64,000 nt of DNA from Pagrus major. Its lineage: Eukaryota; Chordata; Actinopteri; Spariformes; Sparidae. Shown one piece after another: positions 29,501 through 39,976 of the stretch. Within the stretch, counting starts at the first letter, position 1, and every line of letters starts with the position of its first letter. The DNA is taken from NCBI RefSeq assembly GCF_040436345.1, contig NC_133238.1, positions 5,396,150-5,460,149 on the forward strand. The letters are read 5' to 3'. The notes beneath the pieces were generated by a model that searched no databases, had not been told where the DNA came from, and saw nothing but the letters and a program-made list of their open reading frames with translations. A program made the translations under genes and the position numbers.

Positions 29501-30274
29501 TTCAGACTAGGAAACCTCAGTGAAATACCTTTTTATAGTGAAATACAACTTTAGTTACTGCACAGTGCAAAAAGAGGCTTCTACCGCTCTGAAACGCTCA
29601 AAATTGACAAGAGTGAGTGTTCACCATAAATGAATTAAAAGACAGGTGAGACCATGTTTGCCATGAAATAGATCCAAATTCAGCAAGTCCAGGCTAGGAA
29701 ACTTGCTTGAAAATCCTTTTTTCCGTGAAATACAGCTTACTCTACTGCAGAGTCCCAAAACTTGCTCCTATCGCTCTGAAACGCTCAAAATTGACATGAG
29801 TGAGTGTTCACCATAAATGAATTAAAAGACAGGTGAGACCATGTTTGCCATGAAATAGATCCAAATTCAGCAAGTCCAGGCTAGGAAACTTGTTTGAAAA
29901 TCATTTTTTCAGTAAAATTCAGCTTTCTCTACTGCAGAGTGCAAAAAGACGCTTCTATCGCTCTGAAACGCTCAAAATTGACATAAGCCAGTTTGCACCT
30001 TTAATGAATGAAAGTGCAGGAAAAACCTTGTTTGCCATCAAGAAGATCCAAATTCAACCAGTTCAGGCTAGGAAACTTGCTTGAAAATCCTTTTTTCAGT
30101 GAAATACAGCTTACTCTACTGCAGAGTGCCAAAACTTGCTCCAATCGCTCTGAAACGCTCAAAATTGACATAAGCCAGTTTGCACCTTTAATGAATGAAA
30201 GTGCAGGAAAAACCTTGTTTACCATCAAGAAGACCCAAATTCAACCAGTTCAGGCTAGGAAACCTCAGTGAAAA
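26535..30274 (+). repeat. 3740-bp tandem satellite block, copy 2
   Basis: Direct second copy of 22795-26534. The two part company after about 30274, where a B-type monomer follows here but a C-type monomer follows copy 1. Confidence 0.88.
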
Positions 30275-30849
30275 ACCTTTTTTCAGTCCAATACAGCTTA
30301 TGCTATTACACAATGCAAAAAGACGCTTCTCTCGCTCTGAAACGCTCAAAATTGACATGAGCCAGTTTGCACCTTTAATGAAAGAAAGTACAGGAAAAAC
30401 CTTGTTTGCCATCAAGAAGATCCAAATTCAACCAGTTCAGGCTAGGAAACCTCAGTGAAAAACCTTTTTATAGTGAAATACAACTTGCACAGTGCAAAAA
30501 GAGGCTTCTATCGCTCTGAAACGCTCAAAATTGACATGAGTGAGTGTTCACCATAAATGAATTAAAGGACCGGTGAGACCATGTTTGCCATGAAAAAGAT
30601 CCAAATTCAGCAAGTCCAGGCTAGGAAACTTGTTTGAAAATCCTTTTTTCAGTAAAATTCAGCTTTCTCTACTGCACAGTGCAAAAAGACGCTTCTATCG
30701 CTCTGAAACGCTCAAAATTGACATGAGTGAGTGTTCACCATAAATGAATTAAAAGACAGGTGAGACCATGTTTGCCGTGAAATAGATCCAAATTCAACCA
30801 GTGCAGGGCAGGAAACTTCCTTGAAAAACCTTTTTTCAGTGAAATACAG

Positions 30850-33800
30850 AGCACAAAGTAGAAATACACATACAACAGTAGAAATACACAGTAGAAATAC
30901 ACATCACAGTAAAATACACAATAGACATACACAGTACATAGTAGAAATACACAGGAAAAAATACACATCACACAGTAGTTATACACTGTAGAAATACACA
31001 TCACACATTAGAAATAAAGAGGTTGAATCCACATCACACAGTAGAAACAGACTGTAGAAATACAGAGCACAAATTGGAAATACACATCACACATTTGAAA
31101 TACACTGTAGAAATACACAGTACATAGTAGACATATACTGTTGACATACACAGCACATAGTAGGAATACAGATCAGAAACAAACATCACATAGTCAAAAT
31201 ACACAGTAGAAATACACAGCACACAGTCAAAATACACAGTAGAAATACAGAGCAGACAATAGGATTTCACAGTAGAAATAGACATCACAGTAGAAGTACA
31301 CATCACAATAGAAAAACACAGTAGACATAGCGGACAGTACAAATACAATCGCAATACATATCACAGTCGAAATACACAGGAGAAATGCAGAGCAGACAAT
31401 TGAAATACATAGAAATACACATCACAGTGGAAATACACATCAACATAGAGATACACAGTAGAAATACATAGTAGAAATAAACATCGCACAGTAGAAATAC
31501 ATATCACAGTAGAAATACACATCACAATAGAGATACACAGTTGAAATAAACATCACACAGTCAAAATACACAGTAGAAATACACAGCACAGAGTCGAAAT
31601 ATACAGCAGAAATACAAAGAAGACAATAGAAATACACAGTAGAAATACACATCACCGTAGAAATACACATCACAATAGAGATACACAGTGGAAATACACA
31701 GTAGAAATAAACATCACACAGTCAAAATACACAGTAGAAATACACAGCAGAAATACAGAGAAGACAATAGAAATACACAGTAGTAATACAGAGCAGACAA
31801 TAGAAATACACAGTAGAAATACACAGCACACAGTATAAATACACTAGAAATACATAGCACAGTCGAAATACACAGTAGAAATACTAAGCATACAATAGAA
31901 ATACACTGTAGAAATACACATCACAGTAGAAATACACATCACAATAGAAATACACAGTAGAAATACACAGCACACAGTAGAAATACACTAGAAATACATA
32001 GCACACAGTCGAAATACACAGTAGAAATACAGAGCAGACAATAGCAATACACAGTAGAAATACACATCACAGTAGAAATACACATTACAATAGAGATACA
32101 CAGTAGAAATACACAGTAGAAATAAACATCGCACAGTAGAAATACACATCACAGTAGAAATACACATCACAATAGAGATACACAGTAGAAATACACAGTA
32201 GAAATAAACATCACACAGTAGAAATACACAGTAGAAATACAGAGCAGGCAATAGAAATACACAGTAGAAATACACAGCACACAGTACAAATACACTAGAA
32301 ATACATAGCACACAGTCGAAATACACCGTAGAAATACTAAGCATACAACAGAAATACACAGTAGAAATACTAAGCATACAATAGAAATACACTGTAGAAA
32401 TACACATCCCAGTAGAAATTCACATCACAATAGAGATACACAGTAGAAATTCACAGTAGAAATAAACATCGCACAGTAGAAAACACATCACAATAGAAAT
32501 ACACAGTAGAAATACACAGCACACAGTACAAATACACTAGAAATACATAGCACAGTCGAAATACACAGTACAAACACTAAGCATACAATAGAAATACACT
32601 GTAGAAATACACATCAAAATAGAAATACACAGTAGAAATACACAGCACACAGTATAAATACACTAGAAATACATAGCATATAGTCGAAATACACAGTACA
32701 AATACAGAGCAGACAATAGAAATACACAGTAGAAATACACATCACAGTAGAAATACACATCACAATAGAGATACACAGTAGAAATACACAGTAGAAATAA
32801 ACATCGCACAGTAGAAATACACATCACAGTAGAAATACACATCACAATAGAGATACACAGTAGAAATACACAGTCGAAATAAACATCACACAGTCGAAAT
32901 ACACAGTACAAATACAGAGCAGTCAATATAAATACACAGTACAAATACACATCACAGTAGAAATACACATCAGAATAGAGATACACAGTAGAAATACACA
33001 GTAGAAATAAACATTGCACAGTAGAAATACACATCACAGTAGAAATACACATCACAATAGAGATACACAGTAGAAATACACAGTAGAAATAAACATCACA
33101 CAGTCGAAATACACAGCAGAAATACACAGTAGAAATAAACATCACACAGTCGAAATACACAGTAGAAATTCACAACACACAGTCGAAATAGACAGTAGAA
33201 ATACAGAGCAGACAATAGAAATACACAGAAATACACATCACAATAGAGATACACAGTAGAAATACACAGTAGAAATAAACATCACACAGTCGAAATACAC
33301 AGTACAAATACACTAGAAATACATAGCACACAGTCGAAATACACCGTGGAAATACTAAGCATACAATAGAAATACACTGTAGAAATACACATCACAGTAG
33401 AAATTCACATCACAATAGAGATACAAAGTAGAAATTCACAGTAGAAATAAACATCGCACAGTAGAAAACACATCACAATAGAAATACACAGTAGTAATAC
33501 AGAGCAGACAATAGAAATACACAGTAGAAATACACATCACAATAGAAATACACAGTAGAAATACACAGCACACAGTATAAATACACTAGAAATACATAGC
33601 ACAGTCGAAATACACAGTACAAATACTAAGCATACAATAGAAATACACTGTAGAAATAAACATCACAGTAGAAATACACATCACAATAGAAATACACAGT
33701 AGAAATACACAGCACACAGTATAAATACACTAGAAATACATAGCACACAGTCGAAATACACAGTAGAAATACAGAGCAGACAATAGAAATACACAGTACA

Positions 33801-34927
33801 AATACACATCACAGTAGAAATACACATCACAATAGAGATACACAGTAGAAATACAGAGTAGAAATAAACATCGCACAGTAGAAATACACATCACAGTAGA
33901 AATACACATCACAATAGAGATACACAGTAGAAATACACAGTAGAAATAAACATCACACAGTCGAAATACACAGTAGAAATACACAGTAGAAATAAACATC
34001 ACACAGTCGAAATACAGAGTAGAAATTCACAGCACACAGTCGAAATAAACAGTAGAAATACAGAGCAGACAATAGAAATACACAGTAGAAATACACAGCA
34101 CACAGTACAAATACACTAGAAATACATAGCACACAGTCGAAATACACCGTAGAAATACTAAGCATACAATAGAAACACACTGTAGAAATACACATCACAG
34201 TAGAAATACACATCACAATAGAGATACACAGTAGAAATTCACAGTAGAAATAAACATCGCACAGTAGAAAACACATCACAATAGAAATACACAGTAGAAA
34301 TACACAGCACACTACAAATACACTAGAAATACATAGCACAGTCGAAATACACAGTAGAAATACTAAGCATACAATAGAAATACACAGTAGAAATACACAG
34401 CACACAGTAGAAATACACTAGAAATACATAGCACACAGTCGAAATACACAGTAGAAATACAGAGCAGACAATAGAAATACACAGTAGAAATACACATCAC
34501 AGTAGAAATACACATCACAATAGAGATACACAGTAGAAATACACAGTAGAAATAAACATCACACAGTAGAAATACACAGTAGAAATAAACATCACACAGT
34601 CGAAATACACAGTAGAAATACACAGCACAGAGTCGAAATGTCACAGTAGAAATACACATCACAATAGAAATACACAGTAGAAATACAGAGAAGACAATAG
34701 AAATACACAGTAGAAATACACATCACAGTAGAAATACACATCACAATAGAAATACACAGTAGAAATACAGAGCAGACAATAGAAATACACAGTAGAAATA
34801 CACATCAAAGTAGAAATACACATCACAATAGAAATACACAGTAGAAATTCACAACACACAGTCGAAATAGACAGTAGAAATACACAGTAGCAATACACAT
34901 CACATTACAAATACACAGTAGAAATAC
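30850..34927. repeat. Degenerate ~14-bp minisatellite, block 1
   Basis: Imperfect repeats of a CAGTAGAAATACAC-like motif with variants CACATCACA, CACAGCACA, AATAGAGATACA and TCGAAATACAC. Local higher-order patterns of about 100-300 bp also recur. Satellite sequence ends on the left at CAGTGAAATACAG (30837-30849) and resumes on the right at CTGCACAGTGC (about 34926-34937). In an ordinary satellite monomer these two landmarks lie only about ten bases apart, so the block looks like an expansion inside one monomer. The long minus-strand frames rich in Tyr, Phe, Cys, Val and Leu result from the motif and are not genes. Confidence 0.93.
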
Positions 34928-35354
34928 TGCACAGTGCCAAAAGAAGCTTCTATCCCTCTGAAACGCTCAAAATTGACAGTGAGCTTTCACCATAAATGAA
35001 TTAAAGAGCAAGGGAAACCATGTTTGCCATGATATTTATCCAAATTCAAATATTCCTGGCAAGGCAGCTTCCTTGAAAAACTGTTTTTCAATGAAGTACT
35101 TCATACTCTACTGCACAGTGCAAAAAGACGCTTCTCTCGCTCTGAAACGCTCAAAATTGACATGAGTGAGTTTTCACCATAAATGAATTAAAGGACAGGT
35201 GAGACCATCTTTGCCATGATATTTATCCAAATTCAACTATTCCTGGCAAGGCAGCTTCCTTGTAAAAACCTTTTTTCAATGAAGTACCTCATACTGCACA
35301 GTGCAAAAAGTGAATTAAAGACCAATGGAAACCATGTTTGCAACAATATTAATC
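34928..35354 (+). repeat. Diverged satellite monomers between minisatellite and piggyBac remnant
   Basis: About two and a half monomers related to the main satellite: CTCTGAAACGCTCAAAATTG recurs at about 34958 and 35142, and ATAAATGAATTAAAG at about 34992 and 35178. They differ from the main array by many changes, such as CATGATATTTATCC and TTCCTGGCAAGGCAGC. The last monomer has lost about 80 bp at 35310/35311 (AAAAAG joined to TGAATTAAAG). High divergence is typical of monomers stranded at an array edge. Confidence 0.85.
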
Positions 35355-35414
35355 CAACTTCGGCCATCCACAACAAAATAGAACACAACAGAACAGAAGA
35401 AATATCCATATTTT

Positions 35415-35979
35415 ATAGTTCATTTCTAGCAGAAGACCAGAAGGTCCTGCAGCATGTGACCTGGTGCTCTCTACAAATGCACCTGTTACACTTGGTGCAG
35501 GTGGTAGAAGACCTCTATTTTAGCCTTGTGCACAACCAGCATTCAGCTCTCCTTCTGGTCGAGCTGGTGGCAGCAGTGGCAATGGCGGTGTCGGTGGTTT
35601 CTGCTAGGGCAGCAACAGTGGTCTGTAACTTCACCACCATGGCAGCAGCATGTCGGTCATCGAATCGGAGGCTGGCGCTTATCATTTGAAATCGTTTGTG
35701 GGACATGGTGGCCCTGACGACTGGTCTCCCACTCTGGTCATCCCACAGACTGCGGGTAGAGTCCCCTTTGGACCGGTACACACCTGCCAGGATGAGAAGT
35801 CCCAAGTACGCTCGAATCTTATGGGCATCCACATCACTCCATCCTGACACTGCACGCCTCCCTGTAAGGTTTGTCATTTGCAAAATCAGCTGGATCATGT
35901 CAGGAGTGAAAAAAGGGTCAAAAGAGGATGACACATCATGGATTCTTGATATGGCATATCTCGTGGGCCCTGGCATCAT
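35415..35979 (-). pseudogene. piggyBac transposase fragment, catalytic core deleted
   Basis: A 154-codon open stretch (35515-35979) starts MMPGPTRYAISRIHDVSSSF and contains the conserved N-terminal part of the DDE_Tnp_1_7 domain: FFTPDMIQLILQMTNL near residues 23-38, IRAYLGLLILAG near 55-66, and RFQMISASLRFDDR at 96-109. In intact family members the region holding the catalytic aspartates comes next. Here residue 109 is followed by a Thr/Ala-rich linker and then the C-terminal cysteine-rich zinc-binding domain: AECWLC, a TAG stop at 35515-35517, and in the same frame TTCTKCNRCICREHQVTCC down to about 35449. Upstream the same frame continues through HAETLRYIQAS but has a stop after NNRQV near 36029, and the acidic part above it shows a frame change. 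No activity is possible. Confidence 0.88.
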
Positions 35980-36204
35980 GCCGGTTGATGCCTGAATGTA
36001 GCGCAGTGTCTCGGCATGAGATGGAGACTAGACTTGCCTGTTATTCGCTGTCCACTCACTGTAAGGATCGGCAGGATCCCCAGTGTCCTCTCCACTTTCA
36101 GAGGACGGGTCAGAGGCACTCACAGAAGTGGGCTCCAGTGAGCATTCTGTGTCAGACTCCCCCTCGAGATTGTGTCTTCTTCAGATGAGTCCTGCAGCTC
36201 GCTG
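35415..36204 (-). mobile_element. Internally deleted piggyBac (PGBD-like) DNA transposon remnant
   Basis: Read on the minus strand this is a piggyBac transposase with its middle missing. From 36204 down come an acidic Ser/Glu-rich N-terminal part (ELQDSSEED, then SASDPSSESGEDTGDP), the start of the DDE_Tnp_1_7 domain, and then a jump to the C-terminal cysteine-rich domain. The right end abuts the second minisatellite directly at about 36204. The left end lies in unassigned sequence (35355-35414). A TTAA, the usual piggyBac target, lies at 35349-35352, but I cannot recognise terminal inverted repeats, so the true ends are uncertain. It is non-autonomous and probably old. Confidence 0.85.
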
Positions 36205-38610
36205 TCGAAATACACAGTAGAAATGCAGAGCACACAATAGTAATACAAAGTAGAAATACACATCACAAAGTAGAAATACATAGCACACAATAGAAATACA
36301 AAGTAGAAATACATAGCATACAATAGAAATACAAAGTAGAAATACAAATCACTCTGTAGAAATACACATCACACAGTCGAAATACACAAGACACAGTAGA
36401 AATACACAGTAGAAATACACATCATACAGTAGAAAGAGAGAGTAGAAATGCAAAGCACACAATAGAAATACAAAGTAGAAATACACAGAACACAGTAAAT
36501 ACACATTGCACAGGAATAATACACAGCACACAGTAGAAATACACTATAGAAATACACAGCACTCAGAAGAAATACACAGCAGAAATACACAGTAGAAATA
36601 TACAGCACTGAGTATTAATACACCGCAGAAATACACATCACACATTAGAAATAGACAGTAGAAACACACAGCACACATTAGAAGTACACAGTAGTAACAC
36701 ACAGCACACAGTAGAAATACACAGTAGAAATACACAGGACACAGTAGAAATACACATCACACAGTAGAAATACACAGCACACAGTCGAAATACACAGTAG
36801 AAATACAGAGCACACAATAGAAATACACATCACACAGTAGAAATACACTGTAGAATACAGAGCACACAGTTGAAATACACAGTAGAAATACAGAGCACAC
36901 AATAGAAATACACATCACACAGTAGAAATACACTGTAGAAATACAGAGCACACAGTAGAAATACACATCACACAGTCGAAATACACAGTAGAAATACACA
37001 TCACACAGTTGAAATAAACAGTAGAAATACAGAACACACAATAGAAATACACAGTAGAAATACACAACACAGTAAAAATACACAGCACACAGTAGAAATA
37101 CATAGGACACAGTAGAAATACACATCAGAGAGTAGAAATACACAGGACACAGTAGAAATACACATCAGAGAGTAGAATTACACAGTACATAGAAATACAC
37201 AGTAGCAATTCACAGCACAGAGTCGAAATACACAGAAGAAATACAGAGCACACAACAGATAGACACAGTAGAAATACACATCACTGTAGAGATACAGAGC
37301 ACACAGTAGAAATACACTGTAGAAATACAGAGCACACAGTAGAAATACACAGTAGAAATACACAGCACTCAGTAGAAATACACATCACACAGCAGAAATA
37401 CACTGTAGAAATACAGAGCACACATCACACAGTAGGAATACACATCACAAAGTCGAAATACACAGAAGAAATACACATCACACAGAAATACACAGTAGAA
37501 ATACAGAGCACATAATAGAAATACACATCACAGTAGAAATACACAGTCGAAATGAACATCACACAGTAGAAATACACAGCAGAAATACATCTCACACAGT
37601 AGAAATACACATCACACAGTAGAAATACACAGTTGAAATGCACAGCACACAGTAAAAATACACAGTAGAAATACACAGCAGAAATACACAGCACACAGTA
37701 GAAATACACAGTCGAAGAAAACATCACAGTAGAAATGTACAGTAGAAATACACAGCACATAGTAGAAATACATAGCAGAAATACACATCACACAGTAGAA
37801 ATACACATCACACAGTTGGAATACACAGTCGAAATACACATCACACGGTAGAATACACAGTTGAAAAACACATCACACAGTCAAAATACACAGCACACAT
37901 ATACATACACAGTACACAGTATAAATACACAAGAAACAGTATAAATAAACTGTACAAAGTATAAATACACAGTTGAAAAACACATCACACAGTCAAAATA
38001 CACAGCACACATATACATACACAGTACACAGTATAAATACACAAGAAACAGTATAAATAAACTGTACAAAGTATAAATACACACTTTAAATTCACATTGC
38101 ACAGTATAAATACAGAGCACACAGTATAAATACACAGTACGCAGTATGAATACACATTACAAGGTATACACACACAGTACACAGTATACATACACAGTAC
38201 ACAGTATGAATACCCAGTACACAGTACAGAGTATAAATATACATCACACAGTAGAAATACACAGTAGAAATACACTTCACACAGTAGAAATACACTGTAG
38301 AAATACACAGTACATAGTAGATATGCACTGTAGAAATACACAGTACATAGTAGAAATACACTGTAGAAATACACATCACACAGTAGAAATACACTGTAGA
38401 AATACAGAGCACACAGTAGTAATACACTATAGAAATACACATCACACAGTAGAAATACACTAGAAATACAGAGCATACAGTAGAAGTACACAGTAGAAAT
38501 ACACTGTAGAAATACACGTCACACAGTAGAAATACACTGTAGAAATACATGTCACACAGTGGAAATACACAGTAGAAATACACAGCACACAGTAGAAATA
38601 GACAACAGAA
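36205..38610. repeat. Degenerate ~14-bp minisatellite, block 2
   Basis: Same motif family as block 1 (CAGTAGAAATACAC) but with different common variants: CACAGCACACAG, CACATCACACAG, CACTGTAGAAATACAC and, from about 37880 to 38240, CAGTATAAATACAC with CAGTACACAGTAT. It starts at the piggyBac remnant and ends at the 5S rDNA-related sequence. The different variant mix suggests it expanded separately from block 1, or has aged separately since the piggyBac sequence came between them. It holds no genes. Confidence 0.92.
37855..38082 (+). repeat. 112-bp tandem duplication inside minisatellite block 2
   Basis: TTGAAAAACACATCACACAG recurs at 37861 and 37973, and the following ~100 bases (CATATACATACAC, CAAGAAACAGTATAAATAAA, CTGTACAAAG) are the same in both, giving two adjacent copies of a 112-bp unit. 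Confidence 0.85.
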
Positions 38611-38650
38611 ACAGGATTTGCTTAATTTCTGGACGTATCCTACCTGCACT
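38611..38650 (+). repeat. Shared 5S upstream block, copy 1
   Basis: ACAGGATTTGCTTAATTTCT followed by GGACGTATCCTACCTGCACT. It recurs with two differences at 39222-39261. Each copy precedes a 5S-like sequence, so this is probably conserved 5S spacer sequence. Copy 1 is followed by about 40 extra bases before the 5S-like part. Confidence 0.8.
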
Positions 38651-38717
38651 CCAAGACAAAATAATGAAACGCAATCTGAGGGCATCTTTAAAAGGCTTGT
38701 TTTGGGGTGCAAGTGTG

Positions 38718-38826
38718 GCTCACGCCCATGCCAATTTGAACACGCCGAATCTCGGAAGCTAAGAAGTGTTGGTCCTGGTGAGAGTTTGGATGGGAGATCG
38801 CTTGGGAATGCCAGGTGCTAAGCTTT
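38718..38826 (+). pseudogene. 5S rRNA pseudogene
   Basis: The sequence follows the vertebrate 5S rRNA gene from GCTCACGCCCATGCC through GAACACGCCGAATCTCGG, AAGCTAAG, TTGGATGGGAGATCGCTTGG and GGTGCTAAGC, ending at a T run like an RNA polymerase III terminator. It is about 109 nt instead of about 120, with roughly ten bases lost around the ATCTCGTCTGATCTCGG part. There are also several changes in the internal promoter, including the start of the gene and box C (AGATCGCTTGGGAATGCCAGG). It is on the same strand as the second 5S fragment 571 bp downstream, so this looks like the remains of a tandem 5S unit rather than a dispersed SINE. It is probably not transcribed into working 5S rRNA. Confidence 0.85.
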
Positions 38827-39221
38827 TTGACTTTGCTCTACAGACACCAGAGGGCGCTGCAGCTTCTTCAGTGGAGACAGGGTTGAAAAAAAACAGCAGC
38901 CTGTTTCTTGTTTTCCGGTTATGCAGGCTGTCTGTTTAGGTGGAGAAATGTAAATGACTAGTCCTTCACTTCCTATTTCCACTTTATGCTGTTTTATACT
39001 ACTACTTCATTCCATTTCAGAGGGAAATATGGTACATTTCCCTCCTCTAAACATGTAATTATTTGATCAAATTGAATACATCAATGGAAATGCTGCTGAG
39101 ACAATAATGTGTCAGTGCTTACCAATCCACTGATAGCTGTTTTTCATACAGCGAAAGCCTTAGAAATGTAAAAACAGGTGACAGCAAAGCTTGTTATGAA
39201 GGCTCATTTTTCATCCTGGTA
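38827..39221 (+). other. 5S rDNA spacer remnant, no gene
   Basis: Between the two 5S-like sequences lies about 395 bp of AT-rich single-copy-looking sequence. I recognise no gene or mobile element in it; the only notable site is a CTCF-like motif at its left end. Confidence 0.5.
38844..38862 (+). promoter_or_regulatory. CTCF-like motif next to 5S pseudogene
   Basis: ACACCAGAGGGCGCTGCAG fits the core of the vertebrate CTCF site (CCAGNAGGGGGCGC-like), with the central AGAGGGCGC intact, about 20 bp downstream of the 5S pseudogene. One motif match of this length can occur by chance, so this is only a candidate. Confidence 0.4.
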
Positions 39222-39261
39222 ACAGGATTTGCCTTATTTCTGGACGTATCCTACCTGCACT
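39222..39261 (+). repeat. Shared 5S upstream block, copy 2
   Basis: Repeats the 38611-38650 block with two substitutions (TTGCCTTATTTC for TTGCTTAATTTC). It is followed within about 28 bp by the second 5S fragment, with a TATAA at 39280-39284 just upstream of it. Confidence 0.8.
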
Positions 39262-39288
39262 ACCGGCCTTTTTTGGGGTATAAGTGTG

Positions 39289-39318
39289 GCTTACGGCCAT
39301 ACCACTCTGAACACGCCC
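39289..39318 (+). pseudogene. 5' 30 nt of a 5S rRNA gene, cut by a LINE
   Basis: GCTTACGGCCATACCACTCT then GAACACGCCC matches nt 1-30 of vertebrate 5S rRNA very closely, and better than the copy 571 bp upstream. After nt 30 the sequence changes abruptly to LINE 5' sequence on the same strand. The rest of the 5S gene should lie beyond the LINE 3' end, which is lost in the assembly gap. Confidence 0.85.
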
Positions 39319-39876
39319 CCTTTGGTGAAGTAGTAAGTGTGTGTATTGGTGAGAAGAAAAAAAATCAAAAAAATCATGGACGGACTAAAAATCAAAAACA
39401 ATATAATCATGGCGAGGGAATTGGGCATAGACGAAATGGTGGTCTCTTTTATTAATTTGCCCACTTATATTGAGGACATGGCAATACTGGAGAAATTAAG
39501 AGACTGGGGAGTCAAGCCTGGTTCCGGAATCAGGAGACGGATGTGGCCAGGGACGGAGATCACGGACGGAACTTTGCATTCGGCCTGGACATATTGTTAG
39601 ACACATGTTTTAAATGTGGAAAACAGGGCCATTATGCCCTGGAGTGCACGGAGCAGCAGACGGGAGGAGGAGGCTGGAGTAAGGAGAGGTCTAAAGACAA
39701 GTGAGAGTACCGGGGTGAGAATGACTGGGTTAGAGTGGACGGTGTCTGATGTTACGGGCAGTGAGGGAGGTACCATGGAGAAGGTGGGAGAAGTGAGGAA
39801 AAGACCCATGACAAGACGGCAAGTGAAAAGAACTCATGGAGACACTCTTTTCAATTTTGCTTATCATGCTCCATAT
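39319..39876 (+). mobile_element. LINE 5' fragment inserted in a 5S rRNA gene (Mutsu-like position)
   Basis: Starts exactly where the 5S gene match stops and runs into the gap. A short 5' UTR with A runs leads to ATG at 39376, opening a LINE ORF1 fragment: MVVSFINLPTYIEDMAILEK, then LRDWGVKPGSGIRRRMWPGT and EITDGT. This resembles the ORF1 (ZCCHC3-like) of LINEs common in fish. The ORF1 has lost an internal piece: after ITDGT the sequence jumps, in another frame, to the paired zinc knuckles LCIRPGHIVR (near 39573) and CFKCGKQGHYALEC (39607-39648). The known 5S rRNA-targeting LINE family of the Tx1 clade is Mutsu. The position in 5S suggests this type, but no reverse transcriptase is present to confirm the clade. 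Confidence 0.75.
39376..39690 (+). pseudogene. Broken LINE ORF1 with two zinc knuckles
   Basis: The first frame runs from ATG 39376 to a stop at 39598-39600 and holds the AILEKLRDWGVKP and MWPGTEITDGT blocks. The second frame resumes with CFKCGKQGHYALECTEQQ, a full CCHC knuckle. By comparison with family members roughly 35 residues are missing at the join, with a frame change. The sequence up to the gap (to 39876) is likely the ORF1 tail but has no long frame. It would bind nucleic acid if whole; this copy is broken. Confidence 0.75.
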
Positions 39877-39976
39877 NNNNNNNNNNNNNNNNNNNNNNNN
39901 NNNNNNNNNNNNNNNNNNNNNNNNNNNNNNNNNNNNNNNNNNNNNNNNNNNNNNNNNNNNNNNNNNNNNNNNNNNN
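39877..39976. other. Assembly gap (100 N)
   Basis: Exactly 100 N, the usual placeholder for a gap of unknown size. It hides the 3' end of the 5S-inserted LINE, any remaining 5S sequence, and the 3' part of the first U1 gene. The closeness of 5S and U1 loci here therefore depends on the scaffold join being right. Confidence 0.99.

Larger units (their letters stand above)
1..30849. repeat. 187-bp satellite array, about 165 monomers
   Basis: Near-identical sequence recurs every 187 bp. Every monomer carries the segment CTCTGAAACGCTCAAAATTG. Three main types are seen: A (with ACCGGT and ACTTGCTTGAAAATCC), B (with TCCAATACAGCTTAGGCTAT) and C (with TATAGTGAAATACAAC and a TGAATTAAAG end). The sequence is AT-rich with many A and T runs, and the length is close to one nucleosome repeat. 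A diverged A' form (AAAGACAGGTGAGACC, then GAAATAGATCC) appears near 3920-4170, 10465-10715, 24775-25025, 25895-26145, 28515-28765 and 29635-29885, and becomes more common toward the right edge, as expected at the flank of a satellite. The size and organisation suit a centromeric or pericentromeric satellite, but position on the chromosome cannot be told from this window. The many short open frames here follow from the repeat and are not genes. Confidence 0.97.

Noticed and set aside
64-30458. Repeated frames of 64-99 codons (such as MKVQEKPCLPSRRPKF) that look like a tandem gene family
   Set aside because: They overlap each other on both strands, follow the 187-bp period exactly, and vary as DNA rather than as protein. 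They are satellite by-products.
1-30849. CENP-B box in the satellite
   Set aside because: I looked for NTTCGNNNNANNCGGGN in the monomer types and saw no match, so centromere function cannot be argued from that motif.
30850-34927. Possible CRISPR-like array
   Set aside because: There are no unique spacers between fixed repeats; the whole block is one degenerate short tandem motif in a eukaryotic context.
31034-38712. Many minus-strand frames of 60-206 codons rich in Tyr, Phe, Cys, Val and Leu, looking like membrane proteins
   Set aside because: They arise because the minisatellite motif lacks stops on that strand. They have no unique sequence, no domain and no stable start, and end wherever the motif is broken.
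38718-38826. 5S-derived SINE (SINE3-like) instead of a 5S gene remnant
   Set aside because: The match spans most of the 5S gene and ends at a T run, no tRNA-unrelated body or LINE-like tail follows, and a second 5S fragment with the same upstream block lies 571 bp away, which fits rDNA units better.
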